This document shows, in pieces, positions 21,521 through 29,696 of a stretch of 64,000 bases of DNA; position 1 is the stretch's first letter, and every line of letters starts with the position of its first letter. The DNA comes from Pseudomonas rustica (GTDB taxonomy: Bacteria > Pseudomonadota > Gammaproteobacteria > Pseudomonadales > Pseudomonadaceae), in NCBI RefSeq assembly GCF_018336155.1, contig NZ_JAGYHF010000005.1, forward strand, positions 310,001-374,000. Direction: 5' to 3'. The notes below the pieces were generated by a model. It worked only from the letters and a program-made list of their open reading frames with translations. It ran no database searches and was not told the origin of the DNA. The position numbers and the translations under genes were made by a program.

Positions 21521-23272
21521 TTATAGCGACTTCCACAACGAATCAAAATCCTCCTCGCTCCCGCCATTCTGCGCGGCTTCCAGCGAGCGGTAAGCGAACT
21601 GATTAAAACTGTGCGTACTCGCCACCCGCCGATCCAGCCCGGCGCGGTGTTCTTTGCCGTGGGTGTTGATCAGCACTTTGCTGCCTTCCTGAAACGGCAG
21701 GCACGGCGCGAGCAGTGTCGCGGGCACGTCGATCGCGCTGATCTCCGGCAACAATAATCCACGCAAATACTGGCTGTGATCGTCCCGCGAACGCACCAGT
21801 TGCAAGCCGCAGGGCTGCGCATGCGGCGCCACCAGTTCAATGCCCATTTGCGTGCCGCCGCCGCGCACCTGACGAATCCAGCGAATCACCGCGATGCTCC
21901 AGCCCAGACTGACGCTGTCCTGAATGCCGAGCATTTCCCCGGCCTGCAACTCGGCGGGGACTTCTTTCGGCCAGCCCAGGCAGTAACCGCCGGGGCTGTG
22001 ATTGATCACGGGCAATGCGTAGGTCGGATAGTGCGGTGCGGCGTCGGCGCTGCTTTCATCTTCGCCGAGGTGGTCGTACTGGATTTCTTCGTAGGGCAAA
22101 AATTCCTCGTTATTCTGTGGCGCCGCATCGAAGGCATGGCTCCAGCTGTCCTTTTCACCTTGAACCACGGCGTGGCTGAAATTCGCTGCGCGGGCGCCGG
22201 GATGTTTGAGCATATCGCTGAAACTGCGCTCGCCGCCAAGGTAGAAGTGCAGGGGGCTCATGCCCACGCACACGGTCAGATTGCCTTGGCCGACGGTGCG
22301 CTGAAAACTGCGCTCGGCCGCTTCGCCCCACGTCGCGTGTAAATGTTGCAGCGTGTCGAAACTCAGCCCGGTCGGGACGGGCAAAGGCTTGGACGTGTCC
22401 TGATGCAGCAAATGCGCTTCGAGGGTATTCACCAGCGGTTGCGGATCGAAGCCGAGCAAACCGGCGCGTTGCTCACTGCGGAACATGCTGCGGTAACGCG
22501 GGCCGACATCGAGTTCGGCGCTGATCGCAAACAGGCCGTCGTCGGGCGTACCGGGGTGCAGCTTGAGCAGGGCGCTCCATGGTTCAAGCACTTCGGCAAG
22601 GCGGGCGATCTGGTTCTGGCGCAGTTGATTGCAGCGGGCGCTGCCGAGGAGCAGGGCGGCGATGTAGGTTTGTTCGAGGCTCAGCTCCGTGGTCAGGCTG
22701 GACAGATCGTCATGCACACGCCGCTGTTGCAACTGCAATTGACACGCGATGCGATAGAGCTGATGCAGTTCAAACCACAGATGCTCTGGCGGCGGACTGT
22801 ACAGCTGGGTTGCGCGAACCAGTTGGCCCTTCAACGCATGCGCCGCGCGCTGCAAAGCCAATCCAACCAACGCCGCACGATCCTTGCTGTACTTCGGCGC
22901 AATCCGCACAACGATCTGTTTGTAACCGATCGCCAGATGACTTTGCAGGGCCTGACACAGATTGCTGATCTTGCGCGAACGCTCATCGAGCATGATCGCC
23001 TGATGCAGGAAATGTCGCTCCAGATGCTGACAGACGAAATACACCTCGGGCCGCAGCAATTCGAGCAGGTGCAGACGATTGTCGCTGGGCGTGAGTAATT
23101 GGTTGAGTTCGCCGAGGCCTTGATACAACTGGCGGGCGGTTTCGCCGATGTTGGCCTTGGGCAGGCCGGCGATCCAGCGCTTGAGGTCGCGCGGGGTAGC
23201 TTCGCAAAATGACAGGCGCGGCTGATTCGGGGTCGGGGCGCGCAGCTGTGGGGGAGAGATGGTCTGGCTCAT
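21521..23272 (-). CDS. fimW: FimW-like protein (probable c-di-GMP-responsive pilus factor)
   Basis: The 583-residue cytosolic protein matches PA4958 in place and size as I recall it: between serB/fimX and psd. PA4958 was named FimW, a c-di-GMP-binding protein that moves to the pole on surface contact and supports type IV pili. The last part (from about LPVINHSPGGYCLGWP on) has the pattern of a PilZ-like beta-barrel, with LQAGEMLGIQD and GGGTQMGIELVAP; the N-terminal 350 residues are mostly helical. No fimX is next to it. The start at 23272 (MSQTISPP) was preferred over 23284; neither has a strong ribosome site. Confidence 0.72.
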   Translation of the reverse strand: MSQTISPPQLRAPTPNQPRLSFCEATPRDLKRWIAGLPKANIGETARQLYQGLGELNQLLTPSDNRLHLLELLRPEVYFVCQHLERHFLHQAIMLDERSRKISNLCQALQSHLAIGYKQIVVRIAPKYSKDRAALVGLALQRAAHALKGQLVRATQLYSPPPEHLWFELHQLYRIACQLQLQQRRVHDDLSSLTTELSLEQTYIAALLLGSARCNQLRQNQIARLAEVLEPWSALLKLHPGTPDDGLFAISAELDVGPRYRSMFRSEQRAGLLGFDPQPLVNTLEAHLLHQDTSKPLPVPTGLSFDTLQHLHATWGEAAERSFQRTVGQGNLTVCVGMSPLHFYLGGERSFSDMLKHPGARAANFSHAVVQGEKDSWSHAFDAAPQNNEEFLPYEEIQYDHLGEDESSADAAPHYPTYALPVINHSPGGYCLGWPKEVPAELQAGEMLGIQDSVSLGWSIAVIRWIRQVRGGGTQMGIELVAPHAQPCGLQLVRSRDDHSQYLRGLLLPEISAIDVPATLLAPCLPFQEGSKVLINTHGKEHRAGLDRRVASTHSFNQFAYRSLEAAQNGGSEEDFDSLWKSL

Positions 23273-23352
23273 GCCAAAAACCATAGCAGCAAATAAGCGA
23301 GCGGGTGTTCTGCCTCAACGCATCGTCATTGACGATGCATACAAAACAACGT

Positions 23353-23483
23353 GTAGGAGCTGCCGCAGGCTGCGATCTTTTGATCTTTTGATCTTTTGAT
23401 CTTTGAACGCGGAGCGTCCACGGCTGCATTCCCACGCAGAGCGTGGGAACGATCAAGATCGCAGCCTGCGGCAGCTCCTACAA
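23353..23483. repeat. Composite repeat: GTAGGAGCTGCC doublet enclosing half a GTTCCCACGCTC element
   Basis: The outer arms are a normal GTAGGAGCTGCC...GCAGCTCCTAC pair (23353 to 23483). Inside are four head-to-tail GATCTTTT units (from about 23375) and then GGAGCGTCC plus GCATTCCCACGCAGAGCGTG, one arm of the repeat family also seen at 6378-6479. It lies upstream of the fimW-like gene and downstream of psd. Confidence 0.88.
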
Positions 23484-23502
23484 GGATTGTGTGTTTCTGG
23501 AA

Positions 23503-24363
23503 TCAGGCGTTTGGCAGTGCCAGGCCTTGGCCCATCTGCACCGGCGAACCGGCAACCAGTTCTTCAGCCCATTTCACCTGATCCGGGCCGAACAGCACGA
23601 TCGCGGTCGAACCCAGTTTGAAGCGGCCCAGTTCAGCACCTTTCTCCAAGTGGATCGGCGCACGGGCGGCTTCGTCGTAGCGGAAGGTTTTCAGCTCGCG
23701 CTTCGGCGGCGTGACCAGACCGGCCCACACGGTTTCAATCGAAGCGACGATCATCGCGCCGACCAGCACCACCGCCATCGGGCCGCGCTCGGTGTCGAAA
23801 ATGCACGCCACGCGCTCGTTGCGAGCGAACAGTTCCGGCACGTTTTCAGCGGTAGTCTGATTCACCGAGAAGATCCGCCCCGGGATATAGACCATCTCGC
23901 GCAGGGTGCCGGCCAGCGGCATGTGCACGCGGTGGTAGTCCTTCGGCGACAGGTAAATAGTGGCGAAGTCGCCGCCCATGAACGGTGCCGCATTGGCCGC
24001 GTCACCGCCGAGCAGTTCGAGCACGCTGAAGCTGTGGCCCTTGGCCTGGAACACGCGACCGTGTTCGATCGGGCCGAGCTGGCTGACCGCACCGTCGGCC
24101 GGGCTGAGGATCGCGCCCGGGGTTTCGTCCAGCGGGCGCGCGCCGTCTTTCAGGGCGCGGGTGAAGAAGGCGTTGAAGTGCTCGTAAGCGGTCAGGTCTT
24201 CCACCAGCGCTTGCGACATGTCGACTTGATAACGCTTGGCGAACCACTGGGTGAACGCATTCTTGAACCAGCGCACGCGGCACTCGGCAACGCAGCCGGC
24301 CAGGCGCGACAGCAGGTGATGAGGCAGCAGGTACTGACTGAGGATAAACAGACGCTCTTTCAT
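23503..24363 (-). CDS. psd: Phosphatidylserine decarboxylase proenzyme
   Basis: Psd makes phosphatidylethanolamine from phosphatidylserine at the inner membrane. The 286-residue proenzyme has the self-cleavage motif LGST near the C-terminus; Ser252 becomes the pyruvoyl group of the alpha chain. The conserved [14 protein letters not shown] and PGRIFSVN blocks are present, with the Asp and His thought to act in autoprocessing. It is the last gene of the HDOD-rhdA-psd run and begins 18 nt after rhdA. Confidence 0.97.
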   Translation of the reverse strand: MKERLFILSQYLLPHHLLSRLAGCVAECRVRWFKNAFTQWFAKRYQVDMSQALVEDLTAYEHFNAFFTRALKDGARPLDETPGAILSPADGAVSQLGPIEHGRVFQAKGHSFSVLELLGGDAANAAPFMGGDFATIYLSPKDYHRVHMPLAGTLREMVYIPGRIFSVNQTTAENVPELFARNERVACIFDTERGPMAVVLVGAMIVASIETVWAGLVTPPKRELKTFRYDEAARAPIHLEKGAELGRFKLGSTAIVLFGPDQVKWAEELVAGSPVQMGQGLALPNA

Positions 24364-24381
24364 TAGTTGTCCTTAAAAACC

Positions 24382-25197
24382 TTAAATCTCGACTGGCGTG
24401 TCAGGGTGGTTGCCCCATTCGCCCCAGGAACCGGCGTAGCCTTTGACCCGCGGATAACCGAGGGATTTGGCCACCAGATAAGTGAAGCCCGACCGGTGAT
24501 GGGTCTGGCAGTGGGTAATGATTTCTTTGTCCTTGGTGATCCCGAGGTCTTCGAGGATCTGCGGCATGTCGCTGCGAATGCGCAACTGACGCGCCTTGTC
24601 CATGCCCGCCGTCCATTCAAAATTGACCGCGCCGGGAATGTGCCCGGCCTTGGCGGCCAGCACTTTCTCGCCGGAGTATTCCAGCGGCCCGCGCGCATCC
24701 CAGATCGCCAGATCGGCAGCCCCGAGACGGCTTTGCAGGTATTCACGGGTCGCGGTCGGCTCGTCGTGCAGGGTCAACGGCAGTGGGCCTCCGACGGCTG
24801 CCGGCACTTGAATCGACATCGGCATGCCATCCGCCAGCCACGCCGGCAAACCACCGTCTATATAGTGGTACTTGTGGTGACCGATCACGTCGAGCAACCA
24901 GATGAAGCGTCCGGCCCAGCCGCCGCCCTCATCGTCGTAAACCACGTAGACCGCGTCCTTGCGATGGCCCAGCTCACCGAACAACGCTTCCAGATCGGCT
25001 TTGGCCGGCAGCAAACCCGGCGCCGGCGGCTGGCCGAGCTGGGTACGCTTGGGGTCGACAAAGCGCGCGCCGGGGAGATGTCCCTCGGTGTAGCGGGCGG
25101 CACTGGTCAGATCCACCAGAATCAGCTCTTCAGACTCAAGCCGAGGCAGCAGGTCGCTCGGTTCGATGACGAGCGGCAAGCCAGAGAAGTCAGACAT
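24382..25197 (-). CDS. rhdA: Thiosulfate sulfurtransferase (rhodanese)
   Basis: The 271-residue protein has two tandem rhodanese domains. The N-terminal one is inactive, while the C-terminal one carries Cys230 in THCQTHHRSG, the active-site loop known from Azotobacter vinelandii RhdA. Sulfur carried as persulfide may serve thiosulfate or cyanide metabolism or iron-sulfur repair; the physiological acceptor is not shown by sequence. The start at 25197 follows GGAGAC; an ATG six codons upstream lacks this site. It is followed closely by psd. Confidence 0.93.
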   Translation of the reverse strand: MSDFSGLPLVIEPSDLLPRLESEELILVDLTSAARYTEGHLPGARFVDPKRTQLGQPPAPGLLPAKADLEALFGELGHRKDAVYVVYDDEGGGWAGRFIWLLDVIGHHKYHYIDGGLPAWLADGMPMSIQVPAAVGGPLPLTLHDEPTATREYLQSRLGAADLAIWDARGPLEYSGEKVLAAKAGHIPGAVNFEWTAGMDKARQLRIRSDMPQILEDLGITKDKEIITHCQTHHRSGFTYLVAKSLGYPRVKGYAGSWGEWGNHPDTPVEI

Positions 25198-25239
25198 GCG
25201 AGGTCTCCAGAGCACAAAGGGGAGGATTGTAGCGCAGCC

Positions 25240-26778
25240 TCATCGGCCACGGCTGCTAAAGCTGTGCAGGGCTTTTTCGATGCACTGCGCGGTTTTGCCA
25301 AAGGCCTGCACGGTGATGTCGGCAAACGGCCCGCCGCCCTGATCGGCGACAACGATCATGATCACCCGGCCATTGTTGACCAATGAACGCAGGAACAAAT
25401 GCTCACCGCGAAACAGCGTGCGCAGGCCCGATGGCAGCAACGCGGAAAATTGAGCGTTGTTGTCCGGGTTGATCCGCACCTGCGCCTGTTGCGCGAGTAA
25501 ACGTTGCAGCACGCTGCTCTGGCTGACGACAAAATTCAGCGCTGCCGCTTCTTTCGGCAGGCCGAAGGTTTGATTCACGCGCAGATTGGATTGCGTGCGG
25601 TCAGCCATCAGTATCATCACCCGGCGCATGCCGCTGGCCACCAGCGCATCGCGGGCGGCGACGGTCAGGCTCATGGCATTGGTGAAACGGCTCGGCTCGG
25701 CCAGCAGTTCGGCGCATTGCTTGCGCCACTGGCCCAGGTCTTCAGAGGTCGGCGCGGCGGCGGGCAACATCCCGGCGGGTAAACGACGAGTGCCCCACGG
25801 CCACAACAGCGAAACCGCCGGGTGCCACAAATCAGGCATCGCATGCTGACGGGCACTGTTCGCGGCTTGTTGGTGCAACTGTTGCTGCACCTCGTCCATG
25901 GAAATCTGCAGATATAGGCTGGTCAGGTACTGCCAGCGTTCACTGTGCGGACTGTCCCAGGCCTGTTGCGCTGACAGCGCCAGACCGTTGGCCAGCAGCA
26001 CGGTGTTGGCCGGTTGGTTGAGCCAGCGGCGCAAAGTCGGGTCATCGTCGAGGCGATTTTGCTGGCGCAGCGGGTGTTCGCTGTCGCGGGCGATGCGCAG
26101 CACTTTGACCAGTTCACGCTGTTCGCTGAGCAACAATTTATAGCCTTGCTGCACCCAGATCGGCAGGTGCCAGACCGCAACCAGCGCTTCCGCGATCCGC
26201 AGCAGGCGCACGCCGAACAATTGCTTTTCGACGGTGCGCGCCGACTCGCCCTTGTGGATAACCCGCAGCTCCCACTCTTCGAGCAACTGTGGATAAGTCA
26301 GCGCCAGTGGCCACAGCGGCGACAGAAACAACAGGCTGCCCCAATGAATGTCCTGCCACAGCCGCGCCAGGCGACTGGCGAAAAAGCCATTGGCCTGTTG
26401 CGTCGCGTGCTGGCTGATCATCTGCAATTGGCGCAGGGCCTTGGGGATTTGCATCTGCGGTTGGGCCGGCAGACGCGCGAGCAACTCTTCGGTACGGGCG
26501 AGGCCGAGACGATTGATCGCCACTTCCAGATTTTCCGCCGGCGTGCCCATGTTGCCGTGGGTGTGACGATTGGCCTCACGGATGATGCTCAAGGCCAGCG
26601 CCGGGCTGTCCTGCATCAAATCGGCGATGTCGCGCAGCGAGCTGCGGTTATCACGGATCGCGCGACAGACCTTGTCGTGTGCCTCTTGCGGCACGGGCAG
26701 GCGAACGCTGTCGAGCAGCTTGACCCAGCCTTCGAGGGTGGTCGGTTTTGCGTGTGGGACGTTCGTTTCATTAGCCAT
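25240..26778 (-). CDS. HDOD-domain signalling protein
   Basis: The 512-residue protein begins with an HDOD domain (residues about 15-215): VRLPVPQEAHDKVCRAIRDN, DLMQDSPALALSIIREANR, and EVAINRLGLARTEELLARLP fit the pattern, which lacks a full HD metal centre. The C-terminal 150 residues (ALNFVVSQSSVLQRLL and on) have no clear family and may be GAF-like. From memory it matches PA4955. HDOD proteins usually work in signalling with two-component or c-di-GMP pathways, but its partner is not known. It heads the rhdA-psd run and is divergent from motA. Confidence 0.82.
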   Translation of the reverse strand: MANETNVPHAKPTTLEGWVKLLDSVRLPVPQEAHDKVCRAIRDNRSSLRDIADLMQDSPALALSIIREANRHTHGNMGTPAENLEVAINRLGLARTEELLARLPAQPQMQIPKALRQLQMISQHATQQANGFFASRLARLWQDIHWGSLLFLSPLWPLALTYPQLLEEWELRVIHKGESARTVEKQLFGVRLLRIAEALVAVWHLPIWVQQGYKLLLSEQRELVKVLRIARDSEHPLRQQNRLDDDPTLRRWLNQPANTVLLANGLALSAQQAWDSPHSERWQYLTSLYLQISMDEVQQQLHQQAANSARQHAMPDLWHPAVSLLWPWGTRRLPAGMLPAAAPTSEDLGQWRKQCAELLAEPSRFTNAMSLTVAARDALVASGMRRVMILMADRTQSNLRVNQTFGLPKEAAALNFVVSQSSVLQRLLAQQAQVRINPDNNAQFSALLPSGLRTLFRGEHLFLRSLVNNGRVIMIVVADQGGGPFADITVQAFGKTAQCIEKALHSFSSRGR

Positions 26779-26849
26779 GTCTGGACGGGATCTTCATCTG
26801 CTTTAGACGCGCCCGGCATGGGCTAAATTGGCTTTTCGCCTGAACTGGC

Positions 26850-26876
26850 TATAGTCTGGCGCAGTTTTGCCGATAA
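26850..26876 (+). promoter_or_regulatory. FliA (sigma-28) promoter of motAB
   Basis: TATAGTCT (26850-26857), an 11-nt spacer, and GCCGATAA (26869-26876) match the flagellar sigma factor consensus TAAAGTTT-N11-GCCGATAA at 14 of 16 positions with exact spacing. The expected start site is near 26884, about 60 nt before the motA start codon. Confidence 0.85.
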
Positions 26877-26944
26877 GTAGAAGAAGAGATTTTTTAACTT
26901 CCGAATATGACCTTGAACCCGACTTAAATAAGTACTTTCTACCT

Positions 26945-27796
26945 ATGGCTAAAATTATCGGCATCATCGTCGTATTCGCGAGCGTGCTCGGCGGATACGT
27001 GCTTTCCCACGGCAAAATTGCCGCCCTTATCCAGCCTTTCGAGGTGTTGATTATCGGTGGCGCGGCACTCGGTGCGTTCCTGCAGGCCAACCCCGGCTAC
27101 ATGACGATGCACGTGCTCAAGAAATCCCTGAGCATGTTCAGTTCGCGCTTCACCCACACGTTCTATCTGGAAGTGCTGGGTCTGATCTACGAGATCCTCA
27201 ACAAGAGCCGCCGCGAAGGCATGATGGCCATCGAGGGCGACATCGAAGATGCCGCCGCGAGCCCGATCTTCGCCAAGTACCCGGCCGTGCTCAAAGACGA
27301 ACGCATGACCGCGTTCATCTGCGATTACCTGCGCATCATGTCGTCCGGCAACATGGCCCCGCACGAGCTGGAAGGCTTGTTCGACATGGAGCTGTACAGC
27401 CTTAAAGAAGACCTCGAACACCCATCCCACGCGGTGAACGGCATCGCCGACGCCATGCCGGGTTTCGGTATTGTTGCGGCGGTACTCGGTATCGTGGTGA
27501 CCATGGCTTCGCTGGGTGAAGGCGATCAGAAATCCATCGGTCTGCACGTCGGTGCGGCACTGGTGGGTACCTTCTTCGGTATTCTCGCGGCGTACGGTTT
27601 CTTCGGCCCGCTGGCGCATTCGCTGGCCCACGATGCCAAAGAAGAGCTGAACGTTTACGAAGCCATCAAGGCCTCGCTGGTGGCTTCGGCTTCTGGCATG
27701 CCGCCATCGCTGGCAGTCGAGTTCGGGCGCAAGGTGCTGTACCCGGCGCACCGTCCAAGCTTCGCCGAGCTGGAACAAGCGGTTCGCGGTCGCTAA
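26945..27796 (+). CDS. motA: Flagellar motor stator protein MotA
   Basis: MotA is the proton-channel stator subunit with four membrane helices and a large cytoplasmic loop whose charged residues press on FliG. The 283-residue protein starts MAKIIGIIVVFASVLGGYVL and has the cytoplasmic loop with the GMMAIEGDIEDAA and SLKEDLEHPSHAV segments before helices 3 and 4 (GFGIVAAVLGIVVTMASLG). The longer reading from 26867 runs into the promoter and was rejected. It is three nt upstream of motB, in the classic motAB pair. Confidence 0.98.
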   Translation: MAKIIGIIVVFASVLGGYVLSHGKIAALIQPFEVLIIGGAALGAFLQANPGYMTMHVLKKSLSMFSSRFTHTFYLEVLGLIYEILNKSRREGMMAIEGDIEDAAASPIFAKYPAVLKDERMTAFICDYLRIMSSGNMAPHELEGLFDMELYSLKEDLEHPSHAVNGIADAMPGFGIVAAVLGIVVTMASLGEGDQKSIGLHVGAALVGTFFGILAAYGFFGPLAHSLAHDAKEELNVYEAIKASLVASASGMPPSLAVEFGRKVLYPAHRPSFAELEQAVRGR

Positions 27797-27799
27797 GTC

Positions 27800-28858
27800 A
27801 TGGAAAATAATCAGCCGATTATCATCAAGCGCGTCAAGCGCATAGCCGGTGGGCATCACGGCGGAGCGTGGAAAATCGCCTTCGCCGACTTTGCGACGGC
27901 GATGATGGCGTTCTTCCTCGTGCTGTGGCTGTTGTCCACCGCCACACCCGAGCAGAAGATCGCCATCGCCGGTTATTTCAAAGACCCGGTCGGCTTCTCC
28001 GAAAGCGGCACGCCGTACATCATCGACTTGGGCGGCACGCCGACCCTGGCGCCGGAAAACACCCTCAACCCTGAGGTGAAATCCCAGCCGCAACCAGACA
28101 AGGTCACCGTCGACACCGAACAGGTCGAAGGCATGGCCGAGCAGGTCGAGAAAGAACGTCTGGAACTGCTCCTGCAAGAACTGCAGAACAAGGTTGACGA
28201 GAACCCGCAACTGCAGAAATTCAAGGATCAGATCCTCTTCGAGATCACTCCGAATGGTTTGCGCATCCAGATCATGGACGCTGAAAACCGGCCGATGTTC
28301 GACTCAGGTTCTGCACGCCTGAAGCCGTATTTCGAAGACATCCTGCTGGCGATGGCCGATACGATCAAAGCGGTGCCGAACAAAATCAGCATCAGCGGCC
28401 ACACCGACGCCAAGCCGTACACTGGCACCGGCGATTTCGGAAACTGGGAGCTGTCGGCCAACCGCGCCAACGCTGCACGTCGTGCACTGGTGGCGGGGAG
28501 CTATCCGGATGCGCAAGTGGCGCGGGTCGTCGGTTATGCCTCGTCGGCGTTGTTCGACCGGGAAAATCCGTTCAACCCGGTCAACCGTCGTATCGACATC
28601 GTCGTCCTGACCAAAAAGGCCCAGGAAGCGATCGAGGGTGCGCAAGGTGCGGACGCGGCGAAGCCAGTCGATGAAAGCCACAACGGCGCCACCCCGACAA
28701 CGCCGGTTGATCCGAATGCTTTGCCGGCGGATCAGCAACCGGTGCCGCCGCATGAGTTGCGTGAGCGGCTGAACTTGTTTGATGACGCCGCGCCGAAACC
28801 GGCGGAACCGGGGAGTGCGGTGCCAGCGCCGGCGCCGGCTCCTGCGCCGAAGCAGTAA
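27800..28858 (+). CDS. motB: Flagellar motor stator protein MotB
   Basis: MotB anchors the stator to peptidoglycan. The 352-residue protein has one N-terminal transmembrane helix with the proton-binding Asp30 in AFADFATAMMAFFL, a periplasmic plug and linker region, and an OmpA-like peptidoglycan-binding domain (FDSGSARLKPYFEDIL, ISGHTDAKPY, NRRIDIVVL). The C-terminal tail is a Pro/Ala-rich extension. A strong terminator follows. In P. aeruginosa the next gene is rsgA, so the block that follows here is an insertion relative to that order. Confidence 0.97.
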   Translation: MENNQPIIIKRVKRIAGGHHGGAWKIAFADFATAMMAFFLVLWLLSTATPEQKIAIAGYFKDPVGFSESGTPYIIDLGGTPTLAPENTLNPEVKSQPQPDKVTVDTEQVEGMAEQVEKERLELLLQELQNKVDENPQLQKFKDQILFEITPNGLRIQIMDAENRPMFDSGSARLKPYFEDILLAMADTIKAVPNKISISGHTDAKPYTGTGDFGNWELSANRANAARRALVAGSYPDAQVARVVGYASSALFDRENPFNPVNRRIDIVVLTKKAQEAIEGAQGADAAKPVDESHNGATPTTPVDPNALPADQQPVPPHELRERLNLFDDAAPKPAEPGSAVPAPAPAPAPKQ

Positions 28859-28865
28859 GAGACGA

Positions 28866-28895
28866 AAAAGCCGACAGAGATGTCGGCTTTTTTTG
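28866..28895 (+). terminator. Rho-independent terminator after motB
   Basis: AGCCGACA (28869-28876) pairs with TGTCGGCT (28881-28888) across GAGA, followed by a T tract. Confidence 0.93.
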
Positions 28896-28935
28896 TGGCT
28901 GGCGGTTTGAGATTTGGTGTGGCGCCAAGAGCACC

Positions 28936-29190
28936 CCCTCACCCCAACCCTCTCCCCCAAGGGGTAGAGGGGAAAGGGAGCCGATCTTCGTGGTTGTCAA
29001 AATTTGCGTTTGACTGAAGGAGGGGAGCCGATCTTCATGCTGTTCAGAATTTGCGTTTGACTGCGGAAATGGAGCAGATCTTTGTGCAGTTCAAAACCTG
29101 AGTACGACTCAGGAATTTCAGGTCGGCGTACCTCGCACAATCACCGCTGTCAGTCCCCTCTCCCTCCGGGAGAGGGCTAGGGTGAGGGGC
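28936..29190. repeat. MITE-like extragenic element, CTCACCC/GGGTGAG family, copy 3, expanded
   Basis: Same ends as the copies at 10741 and 18321 (CCCTCACCCCAACCCTCTCC; GGGAGAGGGCTAGGGTGAGG) but about 80 bp longer, because the left part of the interior is replaced by a three-copy tandem repeat of period 47. The right interior (TTCAGGTCGGCG, CTCGCACAATCACC) still resembles copy 2. With the motB terminator it fills the 352-bp gap between motB and the TIR gene; no gene is seen there. Confidence 0.83.
28976..29112. repeat. 47-bp imperfect tandem repeat, three copies
   Basis: GGGAGCCGATCTTCG begins at 28976, GGGAGCCGATCTTCA at 29023, and the third, more diverged unit (GGAGCAGATCTTTG) is offset by exactly another 47 bp. 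Each unit also holds AATTTGCGTTTGACTG or its decayed form. The repeat sits inside the MITE-like element. Confidence 0.88.
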
Positions 29191-29210
29191 TATCAAGCCA
29201 AGCCGAACAA

Positions 29211-29696
29211 TCAAAACCCCCGCCGAATCCTGCCCTTCAACTGATCATGAAACTGCTCAGCATTCCTCTTGTAAGTCCCCTTCATCGACTCACTCATCGA
29301 ATCCAGCATCACCGAACGCTTATTCGTCACTTCCTCACGATAAGCATCAATAAAGAAATCCAGATCTTTATCCGTACTCAATTTCGGCCATTTATCCAGA
29401 TACAGCGGCAGCTCCGCCGGCCCGGTCTTGAACGAGCAGATCCGCCGGTTGCTGATGGTCGCCTCGCCAATCTCGAACGGCACCCACCACGACGAAGCCG
29501 TCCGCTCCGAGACCACCGCCAGCAAGTGCGTGCACTCGGTGATGTTGCGGGTGATGACGCCGGTGATGTCGTCGGTGGTCTGTGATTCCGGATCGAGCAC
29601 ATCCAGATAAGTCTTGATGTTCGCCTGTTTCAGGCGACTGTTGATCGCCATGGCCTGCATACGATCCATGTGGCGGTAGCTGATAAACACAGGCAT
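29211..29696 (-). CDS. TIR-domain protein (second TIR of the TIR-caspase operon)
   Basis: The 161-residue protein is a stand-alone TIR domain. It starts MPVFISYRHMDRMQA, the usual first beta strand and box, and carries SSWWVPFEIGEA, where Glu75 is the expected NADase glutamate. Such proteins cleave NAD+ or make cyclic ADP-ribose-type messengers. The C-terminal 45 residues (KDLDFFIDAYREEV and on) are helical and extend past the core fold. The ATG overlaps the caspase-gene stop by one base (TGATG), so translation is coupled, and an AAAGGACA ribosome site precedes it. It is the last gene of the operon. The role in defence is inferred. Confidence 0.88.
   Translation of the reverse strand: MPVFISYRHMDRMQAMAINSRLKQANIKTYLDVLDPESQTTDDITGVITRNITECTHLLAVVSERTASSWWVPFEIGEATISNRRICSFKTGPAELPLYLDKWPKLSTDKDLDFFIDAYREEVTNKRSVMLDSMSESMKGTYKRNAEQFHDQLKGRIRRGF

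Noticed and set aside
28976..29112. Possible CRISPR-like array near motB
   Set aside because: Units are directly adjacent with a 47-bp period and no unique spacers, and there are no cas genes; it is a plain tandem repeat.
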